Origin: Edaphobacter dinghuensis
GTDB taxonomy: Bacteria > Acidobacteriota > Terriglobia > Terriglobales > Acidobacteriaceae
Assembly (NCBI RefSeq): GCF_014640335.1
Contig: NZ_BMGT01000003.1
Coordinates: 43,148 to 107,147 of the forward strand
DNA: 64,000 nt
Direction: 5' to 3'
In this document: positions 9,113 to 17,695 of the stretch, one piece after another
Layout: each line of letters starts with the position of its first letter
How positions within the stretch are numbered: position 1 is the first letter of the stretch
The notes under the pieces: generated by a model
What the model saw: only the letters and a program-made list of their open reading frames with translations
Told to the model about the DNA's origin: nothing
Databases searched by the model: none
Made by a program: the position numbers and the translations under genes

Positions 9113-9472
9113 AATAATGTTGTGTATAGGGTTATCTTTTCATCCTCGAGGGCGGGCTCTCGGGTCCCTGATGCGGTATGCCGGTGGGCGATAATAAAGT
9201 GGATTTTATCCGTCGAAGAAGTGCAGAGTAGGGAGAGAATCTTGGTAGAGAAACATCGATCAAAATGGAGGATCTGTCTTTAGAGATGCTGTGTTTTGAC
9301 ACTTGATCGTCATCTGGCCGTATTGGAAGTCGTATTCGACCGATATTCGACAGATGTTTGCTTCATCAGTTTCTTCTAGAGTATCTTGGGTTTGAGTAAG
9401 CTTTAAAAGCGATTTTTTCCCGTCAACTTAGGACGCACGCAGTTGAGTTAGTTGCGTCGTGCCGCAGCGTAG
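9113..9472. other. Non-coding region between GH20 and the respiratory operon
   Basis: About 360 bases shared by two divergent operons. No open frame with a ribosome site was found. AT-rich patches at 9112-9145 and 9395-9420 probably carry the promoters, but I cannot place -35/-10 boxes with confidence. The short motif ATTCGAC occurs twice near 9333-9350. Confidence 0.45.
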
Positions 9473-10591
9473 ATGAGAGGTCAGGACCGCGTGGGTCGCA
9501 GAGCACTACAAATCGGCTTTCTAGTAAGTAATGGTCTTTTTATGCTGGTTCCTTCTGCGTTCGGGTCATCTCCTGCAGGCGTCGATTCTCACCGGGTTGC
9601 CGGGGTTGGAATGTTTATACATTCTCCGTCCTATTTTGCGCAAAGCTCGACCAGCATTTTTTCTCCCGCGGGAACACCGTCGCACTGGATCTTTACGCTC
9701 TCGATGTTCGTGTTGAGCATCACGGCCGTGATCTTCGTGATCGTGGCCGGCTTGCTGACTTATGCGCTGATCCGCTATCGGCATCGCAATCTGCTGACTT
9801 ATAACGAGCCGACACAGATCTACGGCAGCAATCAGATTGAGCTTGCCTGGACCGTCATTCCGGCACTGATCGTCGTCATGCTCTTTCTTACCGCCTCGCG
9901 TGTAATTCTGGCCACGCAGGATGCCAAGAAGCCGACCGACGCGGTCGATGTAGTGGTTGTGGGCCATCAGTTCTGGTGGGAGTACCGCTACCCCAAGCTG
10001 GGCATCGTTACGGCCAATGAGCTGCATGTACCGGTAAGCGATCCTGCGCACCCGACGCCGACCTATCTTGAGATGTCGTCCGCTGACCTTGACCACAGCT
10101 TCTGGGTGCCGCGTCTTGCGGGCAAGATGGACCTGATTCCAAACCGCGTCAATACGATGTGGATTGACCCTGAGGCTCCGGGCCTGTATCTGGGGCAGTG
10201 CGCGCAGTATTGCGGCGTGCAGCACGCCAAGATGCTGCTGCGGGTTTACGCGGATTCGCCGAAGGAGTTTGCGGCCTGGGTAGCACAGCAGCAGAAGCCC
10301 GCTGTGGAAGATCCGGCTGTGGCTGAGGGGCGTGCGGCTTTTCTGCGCAACGCCTGCGTCAACTGCCATACCATCTCCGGCACGCCGGCCAATGGACGTT
10401 TCGGCCCTGACCTGACGCATCTGGCCAGCCGTGACACGATTGCTTCGGGTGCGGTTGAGAATAATCCTACTAATTTGAAGCAGTGGATCGATAATCCGGA
10501 CTCGCTGAAGCCCGGCTCGTTGATGCCTGCTATGCATTTGAATGATCACGATCTGAATGCGATCACGGCGTACCTGACGACGCTTCATTAA
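9473..10591 (+). CDS. coxB: Cytochrome c oxidase subunit II with fused cytochrome c domain
   Basis: Electron-entry subunit of a caa3-type haem-copper oxidase (372 aa). A signal or leader is followed by two membrane helices (about 75-105 and 120-145) and a periplasmic cupredoxin domain with the CuA ligands C243, C247 and H251 in QCAQYCGVQHAKM. The C-terminal domain has a haem-c site C295-V-N-C-H299 and a distal Met in SLMPAMHL, the arrangement that lets cytochrome c be bypassed. It is the first gene of an eight-gene plus-strand respiratory operon. The ATG has only a weak ribosome site. Confidence 0.95.
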   Translation: MRGQDRVGRRALQIGFLVSNGLFMLVPSAFGSSPAGVDSHRVAGVGMFIHSPSYFAQSSTSIFSPAGTPSHWIFTLSMFVLSITAVIFVIVAGLLTYALIRYRHRNLLTYNEPTQIYGSNQIELAWTVIPALIVVMLFLTASRVILATQDAKKPTDAVDVVVVGHQFWWEYRYPKLGIVTANELHVPVSDPAHPTPTYLEMSSADLDHSFWVPRLAGKMDLIPNRVNTMWIDPEAPGLYLGQCAQYCGVQHAKMLLRVYADSPKEFAAWVAQQQKPAVEDPAVAEGRAAFLRNACVNCHTISGTPANGRFGPDLTHLASRDTIASGAVENNPTNLKQWIDNPDSLKPGSLMPAMHLNDHDLNAITAYLTTLH

Positions 10592-10655
10592 TCGGCAGAT
10601 CACCCAGGCAGCCGGATGGAAGCTTGCTGGCCTGATGGACTGAAGAAAGGAAACG

Positions 10656-12353
10656 ATGGCTGATTCCGTGTCTGGCCTCTCATCGGTGGAAGCAATTGAC
10701 CTGACGCCGGTTGAAAAACCGCGGCAATTATTCCTTGAGGTGCTTTACGACTGGGTGACTACGGTCGATCACAAAAAGATCGGCCTGATGTACATTGCCT
10801 ACTCGCTGATATTCCTGGTGATCGGTGGAATCGAAGCGATCGTCATGCGAATTCAGCTTGCTGTGCCGCATAACACCTTCGTCTCGCCACAGGTCTTCAA
10901 CCGGATGTTCACGCTGCATGGAACCACGATGGTCTTCTTCGTGGGCATGCCCATTTTGTTTGGATTTGGAAACTACCTTGTCCCGCTGATGATTGGCGCG
11001 CGCGACATGGCGTTTCCGCGATTGAACGCCTTTAGCTTCTGGATTTCAGCATTTGGCGGCTTTCTGCTGTACTACAGCTTCATCGGCGGATCGGGGCTTT
11101 ATGGAGCCGGTAGCGCCCCCGACGTTGGGTGGTTCGCGTACGCTCCGCTGACGGCGAGGGTCTTCTCCCCCGGACACAGCACGGACTACTGGACGTTGAG
11201 TATTTTGCTGAGCGGCATCGGCAGCATCGGTACGGCGCTCAACATTGTTGCGACGGTCATCTGCATGCGCTGCCCTGGCATGAAGCTAAACCGGATGCCC
11301 TTGTTGGCATGGCTCTATCTTGTGACGTCGAGCATGGTTTTTATCGCGGTCAGCCCATTGACGGCGGCGCAGATCATGCTGATGCTCGACCGGTATGTCG
11401 GCTCGCATTTCTTCGATGCCCAGGCTGGCGGCTCGGCCATTCTCTGGATGCACTTCTTCTGGATCTTCGGACATCCCGAGGTCTATATTCTGGTGCTTCC
11501 CGCCTTTGCTTTTGCCAATGAGATCATTCCGGTGTTCTCGCGAAAGGCGATCTTCGGCTATCCGGCCATGGTGGCTGCTTCCGTAGGTATCGGCTTTATC
11601 AGCTTGAGCGTATGGGCGCACCACATGTTTGCTGTCGGTATGGGAGCTGGTGCCAACGTCTTCTTTGTCTTCTCGACGATGATTATCTCGGTGCCGACCG
11701 GCATCAAGATCTTCAACTGGCTGGCCACGATCTGGGGCGGCAAGATACGCTTTGCCTCTCCGATGCTGTTCAGCGTTGGCTTTCTCTTCCAGTTCCTCGT
11801 CGCGGGATTGACTGGCATTATGCTCTCGGTCGCTCCGTTCGACTGGCAGCTTACCGGCTCCTATTTTGTGGTGGCCCACTTCCATTACGTTCTGGTCGGC
11901 GCAATTCTGTTTATGATCTTCGCCGCCTTCTACTATTGGTTCCCGAAGGCGACGGGCCGCATGATGAGCGAGCGCCTGGGCAAGTGGCACTTCTGGTTGA
12001 TGGTCATCGGATTCCACCTGACGTTCGACTTCATGCACATCCCCGGACTGCTGGGCATGCCGCGCCGCATTTACACCTACGAGCCGGGCCGTGGATGGGA
12101 GATCTGGAACCTGCTCGTCAGCATTGGCGCTGTCATTCAGGCCATCGCGACTCTGATCTTCGTCTACAACCTGGTTCACTCCTATTACAAGGGAGAGAAG
12201 GCCGGCAACGATCCCTGGGATGCATGGACGCTCGAGTGGTCCACTGCTTCGCCGCCGCCGTCCTATAACTTTGCTACGACACCGATCGTCCATAGCCGCC
12301 GTCCATTGTGGGACATCAAGCATCCGGAAGATCCCGACTGGAACTACGAATGA
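10656..12353 (+). CDS. coxA: Cytochrome c oxidase subunit I
   Basis: Catalytic subunit of the haem-copper oxidase (565 aa, about 12 membrane helices), reducing O2 to water and pumping protons. The active-site motif H273-P-E-V-Y277 gives the CuB ligand and its cross-linked Tyr, and E275 marks the A-type family. Further ligands lie in VWAHHMFAVGMG and in AHFHYVLVG. DYWTLSI and FTLHGTTMVFF also match the family. AAAGGAAAC precedes the ATG. It lies 64 nt after coxB and 10 nt before coxC. Confidence 0.97.
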   Translation: MADSVSGLSSVEAIDLTPVEKPRQLFLEVLYDWVTTVDHKKIGLMYIAYSLIFLVIGGIEAIVMRIQLAVPHNTFVSPQVFNRMFTLHGTTMVFFVGMPILFGFGNYLVPLMIGARDMAFPRLNAFSFWISAFGGFLLYYSFIGGSGLYGAGSAPDVGWFAYAPLTARVFSPGHSTDYWTLSILLSGIGSIGTALNIVATVICMRCPGMKLNRMPLLAWLYLVTSSMVFIAVSPLTAAQIMLMLDRYVGSHFFDAQAGGSAILWMHFFWIFGHPEVYILVLPAFAFANEIIPVFSRKAIFGYPAMVAASVGIGFISLSVWAHHMFAVGMGAGANVFFVFSTMIISVPTGIKIFNWLATIWGGKIRFASPMLFSVGFLFQFLVAGLTGIMLSVAPFDWQLTGSYFVVAHFHYVLVGAILFMIFAAFYYWFPKATGRMMSERLGKWHFWLMVIGFHLTFDFMHIPGLLGMPRRIYTYEPGRGWEIWNLLVSIGAVIQAIATLIFVYNLVHSYYKGEKAGNDPWDAWTLEWSTASPPPSYNFATTPIVHSRRPLWDIKHPEDPDWNYE

Positions 12354-12363
12354 GAGATTATCG

Positions 12364-12960
12364 ATGAGCACGATTCCTATCACTCCCGACCCAGCCGACG
12401 AGCCTTGGGTATTACCTGACCGCGGAACGATCGGCATGGCCTGCCTGATCATTGCGGAGTCGGCGATCTTCGTCATCTTCGTGGTCGCGTACATCTTCTA
12501 CATGGGGCAGGGCCTCGGTGGTCCCACGCCGAAGCAGGTGCTTGAGCTTCCTATCTTCACTACGATCTGCCTGCTTTCGAGCAGCTTGACGTTGCACTGG
12601 GCGGTGGTGGGGCTACGAAAGAGCAAGATTGGCGCATTCAATGCGTGGCTTGCGGCCACGGTAGTTCTTGGCGCTATCTTCCTTATCGGAACCGGCATGG
12701 AGTGGTATCACCTGATCTATGTCGATGGTCTGACGATCCAGACCAATCTCTTCGGCACGACGTTCTATTCGCTGGTTGGGCTGCATGCCACCCACGTCAT
12801 CGTCGGCCTGCTGATGCTGATTGCCGCTTTGATCTTCGGACTGACCGGTCATGTCGATGAGAAGCATGCGCACCGTATGGACGTGCTTTCGCTCTATTGG
12901 CACTTCGTCGACGCGGTATGGGTCATTGTGTTCACAGTTGTGTATGTTCTCGGACGGTAA
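12364..12960 (+). CDS. coxC: Cytochrome c oxidase subunit III
   Basis: Five-helix subunit III (198 aa), which stabilises proton uptake by subunit I. Characteristic segments are GMACLIIAESAIF, the GLHATHVIVGLLM segment and a C-terminal YWHFVDAVWVIVF helix. The start is the ATG at 12364, 10 nt after the coxA stop. An upstream in-frame extension would overlap coxA and is not credible. The protein is shorter than the seven-helix mitochondrial type, as is usual for bacterial caa3 enzymes. Confidence 0.95.
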   Translation: MSTIPITPDPADEPWVLPDRGTIGMACLIIAESAIFVIFVVAYIFYMGQGLGGPTPKQVLELPIFTTICLLSSSLTLHWAVVGLRKSKIGAFNAWLAATVVLGAIFLIGTGMEWYHLIYVDGLTIQTNLFGTTFYSLVGLHATHVIVGLLMLIAALIFGLTGHVDEKHAHRMDVLSLYWHFVDAVWVIVFTVVYVLGR

Positions 12961-12999
12961 AGGTTTTGCATATCTTCAATAACGCTGGAAAGGCACTCG

Positions 13000-13851
13000 A
13001 TGTCAGTCGCTGAATCGGAACACGGACAAGACCATAAGGGAGTGGTGAATCTACCTACGCCTACCTCGTGGCCCATCGTTCTCTCGCTCGGCATTACGCT
13101 GCTGCTGTCTGGACTTGTGACCAACTGGGTCATCAGCCTGCTCGGCGTTGTGTTGATGCTGATGTCGACGGTTGGCTGGTTCCGCCAGGTATTGCCGCAC
13201 GAGCAGCACGTAGGCGTGCCTGTCACCACACGGGTCGAAACCATCACCTCACGCCGCACCAATGTCATCCGTATCCCTATCAGTGAAGACCATCGCCAGG
13301 TTCTGCCATATGAGACGTACACCATGATGGCCGGGGTAAAGGGCGGCATCGCTGGTGGTCTCGCCATGATTGTGCCGGCAACGCTTTACGGTCTCGTTCG
13401 CTATCACAGCATCTGGTACTCGATGAACCTGCTGGCGGCTGGCGGCTTTGTGAGTTGGGCCAATGCGAGCAACGCATTTCTAGCCGCCTTTCACCCAGAA
13501 GGACTCCTCGCAGCTCTGGCCATTCATATTGTGACCTCGCTGCTGGTAGGTCTGCTCTACGGCGCGATGCTTCCTATGTTTCCCTGGAAGCCGATCTTCA
13601 CAGCAGGCTTCGCGGCTCCGTTTCTGTGGACGGGAATTCTCTACAGCGCCCTCGGGGTCATCAGCCCGATTCTCGATCAGCGTATCGATTGGCTCTGGTT
13701 CGTGGTCTCTCAGATTACGTTCGGTCTGGTGTGCGGCTTTGTCGTCAACCTTCAGGTACAGGTAAGAACCGAGCAGTTCCGCTCGCTACCGTTTACTCTC
13801 CGCGCGGGGCTCGAAGGTGCTCACAAGAGAGAAGGAGAGGACGAAGAATGA
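13000..13851 (+). CDS. Unidentified multi-pass membrane protein in the oxidase operon
   Basis: A 283-residue membrane protein. Residues 20-65 contain two tightly spaced helices resembling a small oxidase subunit IV; the remainder has about four more helices, including an ATLYGLVRYHSIWY segment and GLLYGAMLPMFPWKP. No catalytic motif or metal-ligand cluster is visible. The ATG has GGAAAGG upstream and its stop overlaps the next gene (ATGA), so it is translationally coupled to the dihaem cytochrome. Position between the oxidase and bc genes suggests an accessory subunit linking the two complexes. That is inference from context only. Confidence 0.75.
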   Translation: MSVAESEHGQDHKGVVNLPTPTSWPIVLSLGITLLLSGLVTNWVISLLGVVLMLMSTVGWFRQVLPHEQHVGVPVTTRVETITSRRTNVIRIPISEDHRQVLPYETYTMMAGVKGGIAGGLAMIVPATLYGLVRYHSIWYSMNLLAAGGFVSWANASNAFLAAFHPEGLLAALAIHIVTSLLVGLLYGAMLPMFPWKPIFTAGFAAPFLWTGILYSALGVISPILDQRIDWLWFVVSQITFGLVCGFVVNLQVQVRTEQFRSLPFTLRAGLEGAHKREGEDEE

Positions 13852-14612
13852 AAGTACAGACTCTCCTTTCCTGCGTAGTTGTTTCACTATTGACCTTTGC
13901 CAGCTTTGGCTGCAATAGCGCTCCGGGGCGTCCTAAGGCCGAGCCGGAGGTGCCGCGGCCCGAAGAGATTCACGACTTCGCTACGCTCTACAAGCAGAAT
14001 TGCGCGGCCTGCCATGGCGAGAACGGTAAGCAGGGTATTGCTACCTCTCTGGCCAATCCCGAGTATTTGGCGCTTGCAGGTGAAGACACATTAATTCGCA
14101 TTACGGCAAAGGGTATTCCCGGTACGCTGATGCCGCCGTTCGCTCAGAGCGCCGGAGGCATGTTGACCGACCAGCAGGTTCACGATCTGGTGGATGGCAT
14201 GATACGTCAGTGGGGTAATTCTCAGGCGCTTGCGGGACAGTCTGCTCCGTCATATGCCGCAACCGGAACTGGCGATGTCCAACAGGGACAGCAGTCCTTT
14301 ACTACCTATTGTGCAAGCTGCCATGGCCCTGATGGAACTGGATTGAAGGGAAAAAACGTCGGCGCGAACGCCAGCCGAGGTTCTATTGTCGATCCTTCTT
14401 ATCTTGCGCTTGTGAGCGATCAAAATTTGCGCACGACCGCGATTGTGGGGCTACCGGGGCAGGGAATGCCTGATTGGCGCGGTGATGTTCTTTCCCATGC
14501 GATGACCGACAAGGATGTGACCGACATTGTGGCGTGGCTGGCTTCGCACCGGACGCAGTTTCCCGGTCAACAATATCCGGCGACAGCGCCTACAGCACAG
14601 CAACCGCAGTAA
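13848..14612 (+). CDS. Dihaem cytochrome c lipoprotein
   Basis: Exported lipoprotein (254 aa) with two class-I cytochrome c domains. The signal peptide ends at C22 in a lipobox-like SFGC. Haem-c sites are C52-A-A-C-H56 and C155-A-S-C-H159, each followed by a candidate distal Met (TLMPP, and GMPDW). It probably shuttles electrons between the bc complex and the caa3 oxidase while anchored to the membrane. The start overlaps the previous stop by 4 nt, with GGAGAGG upstream; longer in-frame starts lie inside the neighbour and were dismissed. Confidence 0.92.
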   Translation: MKVQTLLSCVVVSLLTFASFGCNSAPGRPKAEPEVPRPEEIHDFATLYKQNCAACHGENGKQGIATSLANPEYLALAGEDTLIRITAKGIPGTLMPPFAQSAGGMLTDQQVHDLVDGMIRQWGNSQALAGQSAPSYAATGTGDVQQGQQSFTTYCASCHGPDGTGLKGKNVGANASRGSIVDPSYLALVSDQNLRTTAIVGLPGQGMPDWRGDVLSHAMTDKDVTDIVAWLASHRTQFPGQQYPATAPTAQQPQ

Positions 14613-14632
14613 CTGGCAATACGGAGACACAG

Positions 14633-15274
14633 ATGAGCGAACAACATAGCGACCACGTTAGCGGTGGTTTGAGCCCGCAAGAGAATAAATTGCAGAGCGA
14701 GCCGAAGAACGGACTGAAAGACCACTCCCGTCGGGTCTTCCTCTTCAAGTTGTCTCTGCTGGTAAACGGCGCCGTCGGTGTCGTGCTTGCTGTGCCCATC
14801 GTGCGTTATCTGCTGGGGCCGGTGATTCAGAAGAAGAGCTCGTACCATTCCTGGATCACGTTGGGGAACGTTGACGATTTTCCTGAAGGTGAGACCAGGC
14901 TGGCTGACTACCGTAATCCATCGACCACGGAGTGGGATGGCGATACGGGTAAGGTAGCCTGCTGGGTGCGCAGGAAGTCGGGCAATGATTTTCAGGTCTT
15001 TGCGATTAATTGTGCTCATCTCGGATGCCCGGTGCGCTGGTTTTCAGAGTCGAAGCTCTTCCTCTGTCCCTGCCACGGTGGCGCTTACTACGAGGATGGA
15101 TCGCGCGCTGCAGGACCGCCGGAGCGTGGCCTGTTCGAATACAAATACAGAATAGCCGGAGCCAAACTCATGATTAATGCGGGCGAATTGCCGACGCTTT
15201 CCACACCGGCCAGCGCGCAGAATGCCAACTTTGTTCCACTGGATAAAATCGGGCGTGCGACATGGCAGAGCTAA
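14633..15274 (+). CDS. Rieske iron-sulfur protein of a bc complex
   Basis: High-potential [2Fe-2S] subunit of a quinol:cytochrome c oxidoreductase (213 aa). One N-terminal membrane helix (about 38-60) follows a Tat-like RRVFLFK segment. Cluster ligands are in C127-A-H129-L-G-C132 and C145-P-C147-H148, with C132 and C147 forming the usual disulfide. The ATG at 14633 has ACGGAGACACAG just upstream. Its end overlaps the cytochrome b start by 13 nt, indicating coupled translation. Confidence 0.95.
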   Translation: MSEQHSDHVSGGLSPQENKLQSEPKNGLKDHSRRVFLFKLSLLVNGAVGVVLAVPIVRYLLGPVIQKKSSYHSWITLGNVDDFPEGETRLADYRNPSTTEWDGDTGKVACWVRRKSGNDFQVFAINCAHLGCPVRWFSESKLFLCPCHGGAYYEDGSRAAGPPERGLFEYKYRIAGAKLMINAGELPTLSTPASAQNANFVPLDKIGRATWQS

Positions 15275-16827
15275 ATAAAAAAGGTCTGCAAAAGGCCGGC
15301 ATCGAAGTCTACGAGTGGTTCGAGCATCGTCTCGGCATTGTTAAGCCAGCCGTCGAAGCGGCAGTGCATCCGGTTCCAGCAAGTGCCGCGAGCTGGTGGT
15401 ATGTCTTTGGCAGCGCCGCTACGGTGCTGTTCGTATTGCAGATCATGACCGGCATCATGCTGGCGCTGGTTTATACGCCGTCGGCAAATCACGCTTGGAG
15501 CAGCCTCCAGTTCCTTAACAACAATGTTGAGCTGGGCTGGTTTTTGCGCGCGCTGCATGGATGGGGCTCCGACTTCATGATCGCCATTGTGCTCATTCAC
15601 ATGGTGCAGGTCTTCATGTTCGGAGCATACAAATTTCCGCGTGAGCTAACGTGGATCATCGGCGTGTTTCTTCTGCTGCTGACCCTGGGCATGGCCTTCA
15701 CCGGACAGGTGCTGCGCTTCGATCAGGACGCCTACTGGGGTCTCGGTATCGGCGCTTCGATCATGAGCCGGGTGCCTGTGATCGGCCCCTCTCTCGTGCA
15801 CTTTCTGCTCGGCGCTCCTATTATCGGCAGCGCTACGCTCTCCCGCTTCTTTACCTTGCACGTCTTCGTTATCCCCGGCCTTCTACTGGCCGGTGTTGCC
15901 CTTCACCTGCTGATGGTGCTGCGACTTGGAATTAACGAGTGGCCGATGCCTGGCCGCATCGTTCGCAAAGCCACCTATGAGGCGGAGTACCACGAGCTCA
16001 ACAAACGAGAGGGCATCGCTTTTGTACCCGATGGCGCATGGAAAGATGCTATCTTTGCCGCTGCGATCATTCTTTCAGTGATGGCATGCGCCTTCTTCTT
16101 CGGCCCGTTCGGTCCTACCGGTCAGCCCGATCCCACCATCATCCAGACAGCGCCTAAGCCGGATGGTCCGTTCCTCTGGCTCTTTGCTGTGCTCTCCTTG
16201 TTGCCGCCTGAGATGGAGACGCCGATCATCTTGGTCGCACCTGTGATCATTATCGGAGCGATGCTGTTACTGCCTCTCGTAGCAGGCGAAGGCGAAAAGC
16301 ACTGGAGCCGTCGTCCGGTCGCCGTGCTAATGGTCTCGGTGATTGCTGTATCGCTCGGCGTCTTTACCCGTCTGGGCGTTACGACTCCATGGAGTCCCGT
16401 TATGAACGCCTGGAGCAGCGACATCGTTCCGCAAAAGTATATTCATGATCGAACTCCGCTGGAGCGCCAAGGTGCGTTGGTGTTTCAGGACAAGCAGTGC
16501 CGCAACTGCCATGAGGTTGGTGGTCAGGGCGGACAGCGTGGCCCGGAACTCGACTCAGTTGCCACTCGCCTGACGGAAGATCAACTGGTACGTCAGGTAT
16601 TGCAGGGCGGTGGCAACATGCCTGCTTACGGCAACGCGCTTAGCCCAGCTGAGACTGCTGCTCTGGTTTCTTTTCTGGAGACGCTGAGAGGAAATAACCT
16701 GCAGCCCGCGCAAGATGCCTCTCGCGCTTTGACCGGGGAGAATCCTCCCAAGGCAACTGTTCCCGGCGAAGAGAGACCGTCCGGACAATCGCACCTGTCT
16801 AAAGAAGCGCCTACACAGGAGAAGTAA
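15262..16827 (+). CDS. Cytochrome b fused to a cytochrome c domain
   Basis: Quinol-oxidising membrane subunit (521 aa). Four haem-b ligands are visible as two His pairs with b-type spacing, in LHGWG...LIHMVQ and TLHVF...ALHLLMV. The usual Qo-site PEWY motif is replaced by P315-P-E-M318, keeping the Pro-Glu. After about eight helices, a C-terminal class-I cytochrome c domain carries C413-R-N-C-H417 and a Met in GGNMPAYG. The fusion replaces a separate cytochrome c1. It is followed 15 nt later by ctaG. Confidence 0.93.
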   Translation: MAELNKKGLQKAGIEVYEWFEHRLGIVKPAVEAAVHPVPASAASWWYVFGSAATVLFVLQIMTGIMLALVYTPSANHAWSSLQFLNNNVELGWFLRALHGWGSDFMIAIVLIHMVQVFMFGAYKFPRELTWIIGVFLLLLTLGMAFTGQVLRFDQDAYWGLGIGASIMSRVPVIGPSLVHFLLGAPIIGSATLSRFFTLHVFVIPGLLLAGVALHLLMVLRLGINEWPMPGRIVRKATYEAEYHELNKREGIAFVPDGAWKDAIFAAAIILSVMACAFFFGPFGPTGQPDPTIIQTAPKPDGPFLWLFAVLSLLPPEMETPIILVAPVIIIGAMLLLPLVAGEGEKHWSRRPVAVLMVSVIAVSLGVFTRLGVTTPWSPVMNAWSSDIVPQKYIHDRTPLERQGALVFQDKQCRNCHEVGGQGGQRGPELDSVATRLTEDQLVRQVLQGGGNMPAYGNALSPAETAALVSFLETLRGNNLQPAQDASRALTGENPPKATVPGEERPSGQSHLSKEAPTQEK

Positions 16828-16842
16828 TAGAGATGCCGTTGC

Positions 16843-17691
16843 ATGGCCGCTGATATACAGTCGACCTTCGATTCATGGGAGCCGTCCTGGTTCCTCTCCA
16901 CGATGGTAGTGCTTACTGCCATCGTGTACTTTCGAGGATGGCTGGCAATTCGCCGGACAAGGCCAACGCAATTTCCAACGTGGAGACTGTGGAGCTTTCT
17001 GTTTTCCATGGCGACGCTGTGGTTCGCTATCGGGTCGCCGATGGATGCGTTCGCCGATGCGATGCTTAGCGCGCATATGATCGAACATCTGTTGCTGATG
17101 TCGGTTGTGCCTCCGCTTGCGCTGCTAGGTAATCCGGTTGTGCCTCTGCTGCGAGGTCTGCCGCGACCGGTACTGCGCTATGTCGTTGGCCCCTTGCTGC
17201 GAAATCGTCCATTGCGAAGATTCACTCATTGGCTCACTCGACTCCGCGTTGCATGGCTTGTGATGAATCTGATCTTTCTGGCATGGCACGTGCCAGGCGC
17301 TTACGACTATGCGCTCGAACATGAGAACTGGCACATCTTCGAGCACATGTGCTTCCTATCCGCTTCGCTAATCTTTTGGTGGCCGATTGTTCGGCCGTGG
17401 CCTACCAGCAGCCGTTCCTATAGCTGGAAGATAATTCTCTATTTGTTGTCGGCGGATGTGGTTAACACCGGGCTCTCGGCATTCCTCGCTTTCTGCACGC
17501 GGCCTGTGTATCCGTACTATCTGGCGGAACCTAACCCATTCCATCTCACTGCGCTTGCCGATCAGGTGCTCGGTGCCGTGATTATGTGGGTCATGGGGTC
17601 GCTCTTTTTTCTGGTGCCTGCTATGTACATCACGCACAAGCTGATCAAGCCGGAACGTTCGCGCCCATCGTACAGCCAATACACCGCATAG
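16843..17691 (+). CDS. ctaG: CtaG-type cytochrome oxidase assembly protein
   Basis: Seven-helix membrane protein of the caa3_CtaG family (282 aa), needed for maturation of caa3 oxidases, probably at CuB. Family segments are GSPMDAFAD, SAHMIEHLLLM with its conserved His residues, PPLALLGNP and a late FLVPAMYITHKL. This is not the unrelated Cox11-type CtaG. It closes the respiratory operon and meets uvrC tail to tail with only 4 nt between stops, so no dedicated terminator is visible. Confidence 0.92.
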   Translation: MAADIQSTFDSWEPSWFLSTMVVLTAIVYFRGWLAIRRTRPTQFPTWRLWSFLFSMATLWFAIGSPMDAFADAMLSAHMIEHLLLMSVVPPLALLGNPVVPLLRGLPRPVLRYVVGPLLRNRPLRRFTHWLTRLRVAWLVMNLIFLAWHVPGAYDYALEHENWHIFEHMCFLSASLIFWWPIVRPWPTSSRSYSWKIILYLLSADVVNTGLSAFLAFCTRPVYPYYLAEPNPFHLTALADQVLGAVIMWVMGSLFFLVPAMYITHKLIKPERSRPSYSQYTA

Positions 17692-17695
17692 CCTT

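Noticed and set aside
9113..9472. Possible small RNA or riboswitch between GH20 and coxB
   Set aside because: I could not find a stable multi-stem fold or known riboswitch core by eye; only scattered AT-rich and short repeated motifs.
11286..12494. 402-codon open frame antisense to coxA
   Set aside because: Charged low-quality sequence opposite a highly conserved membrane protein; no ribosome site.
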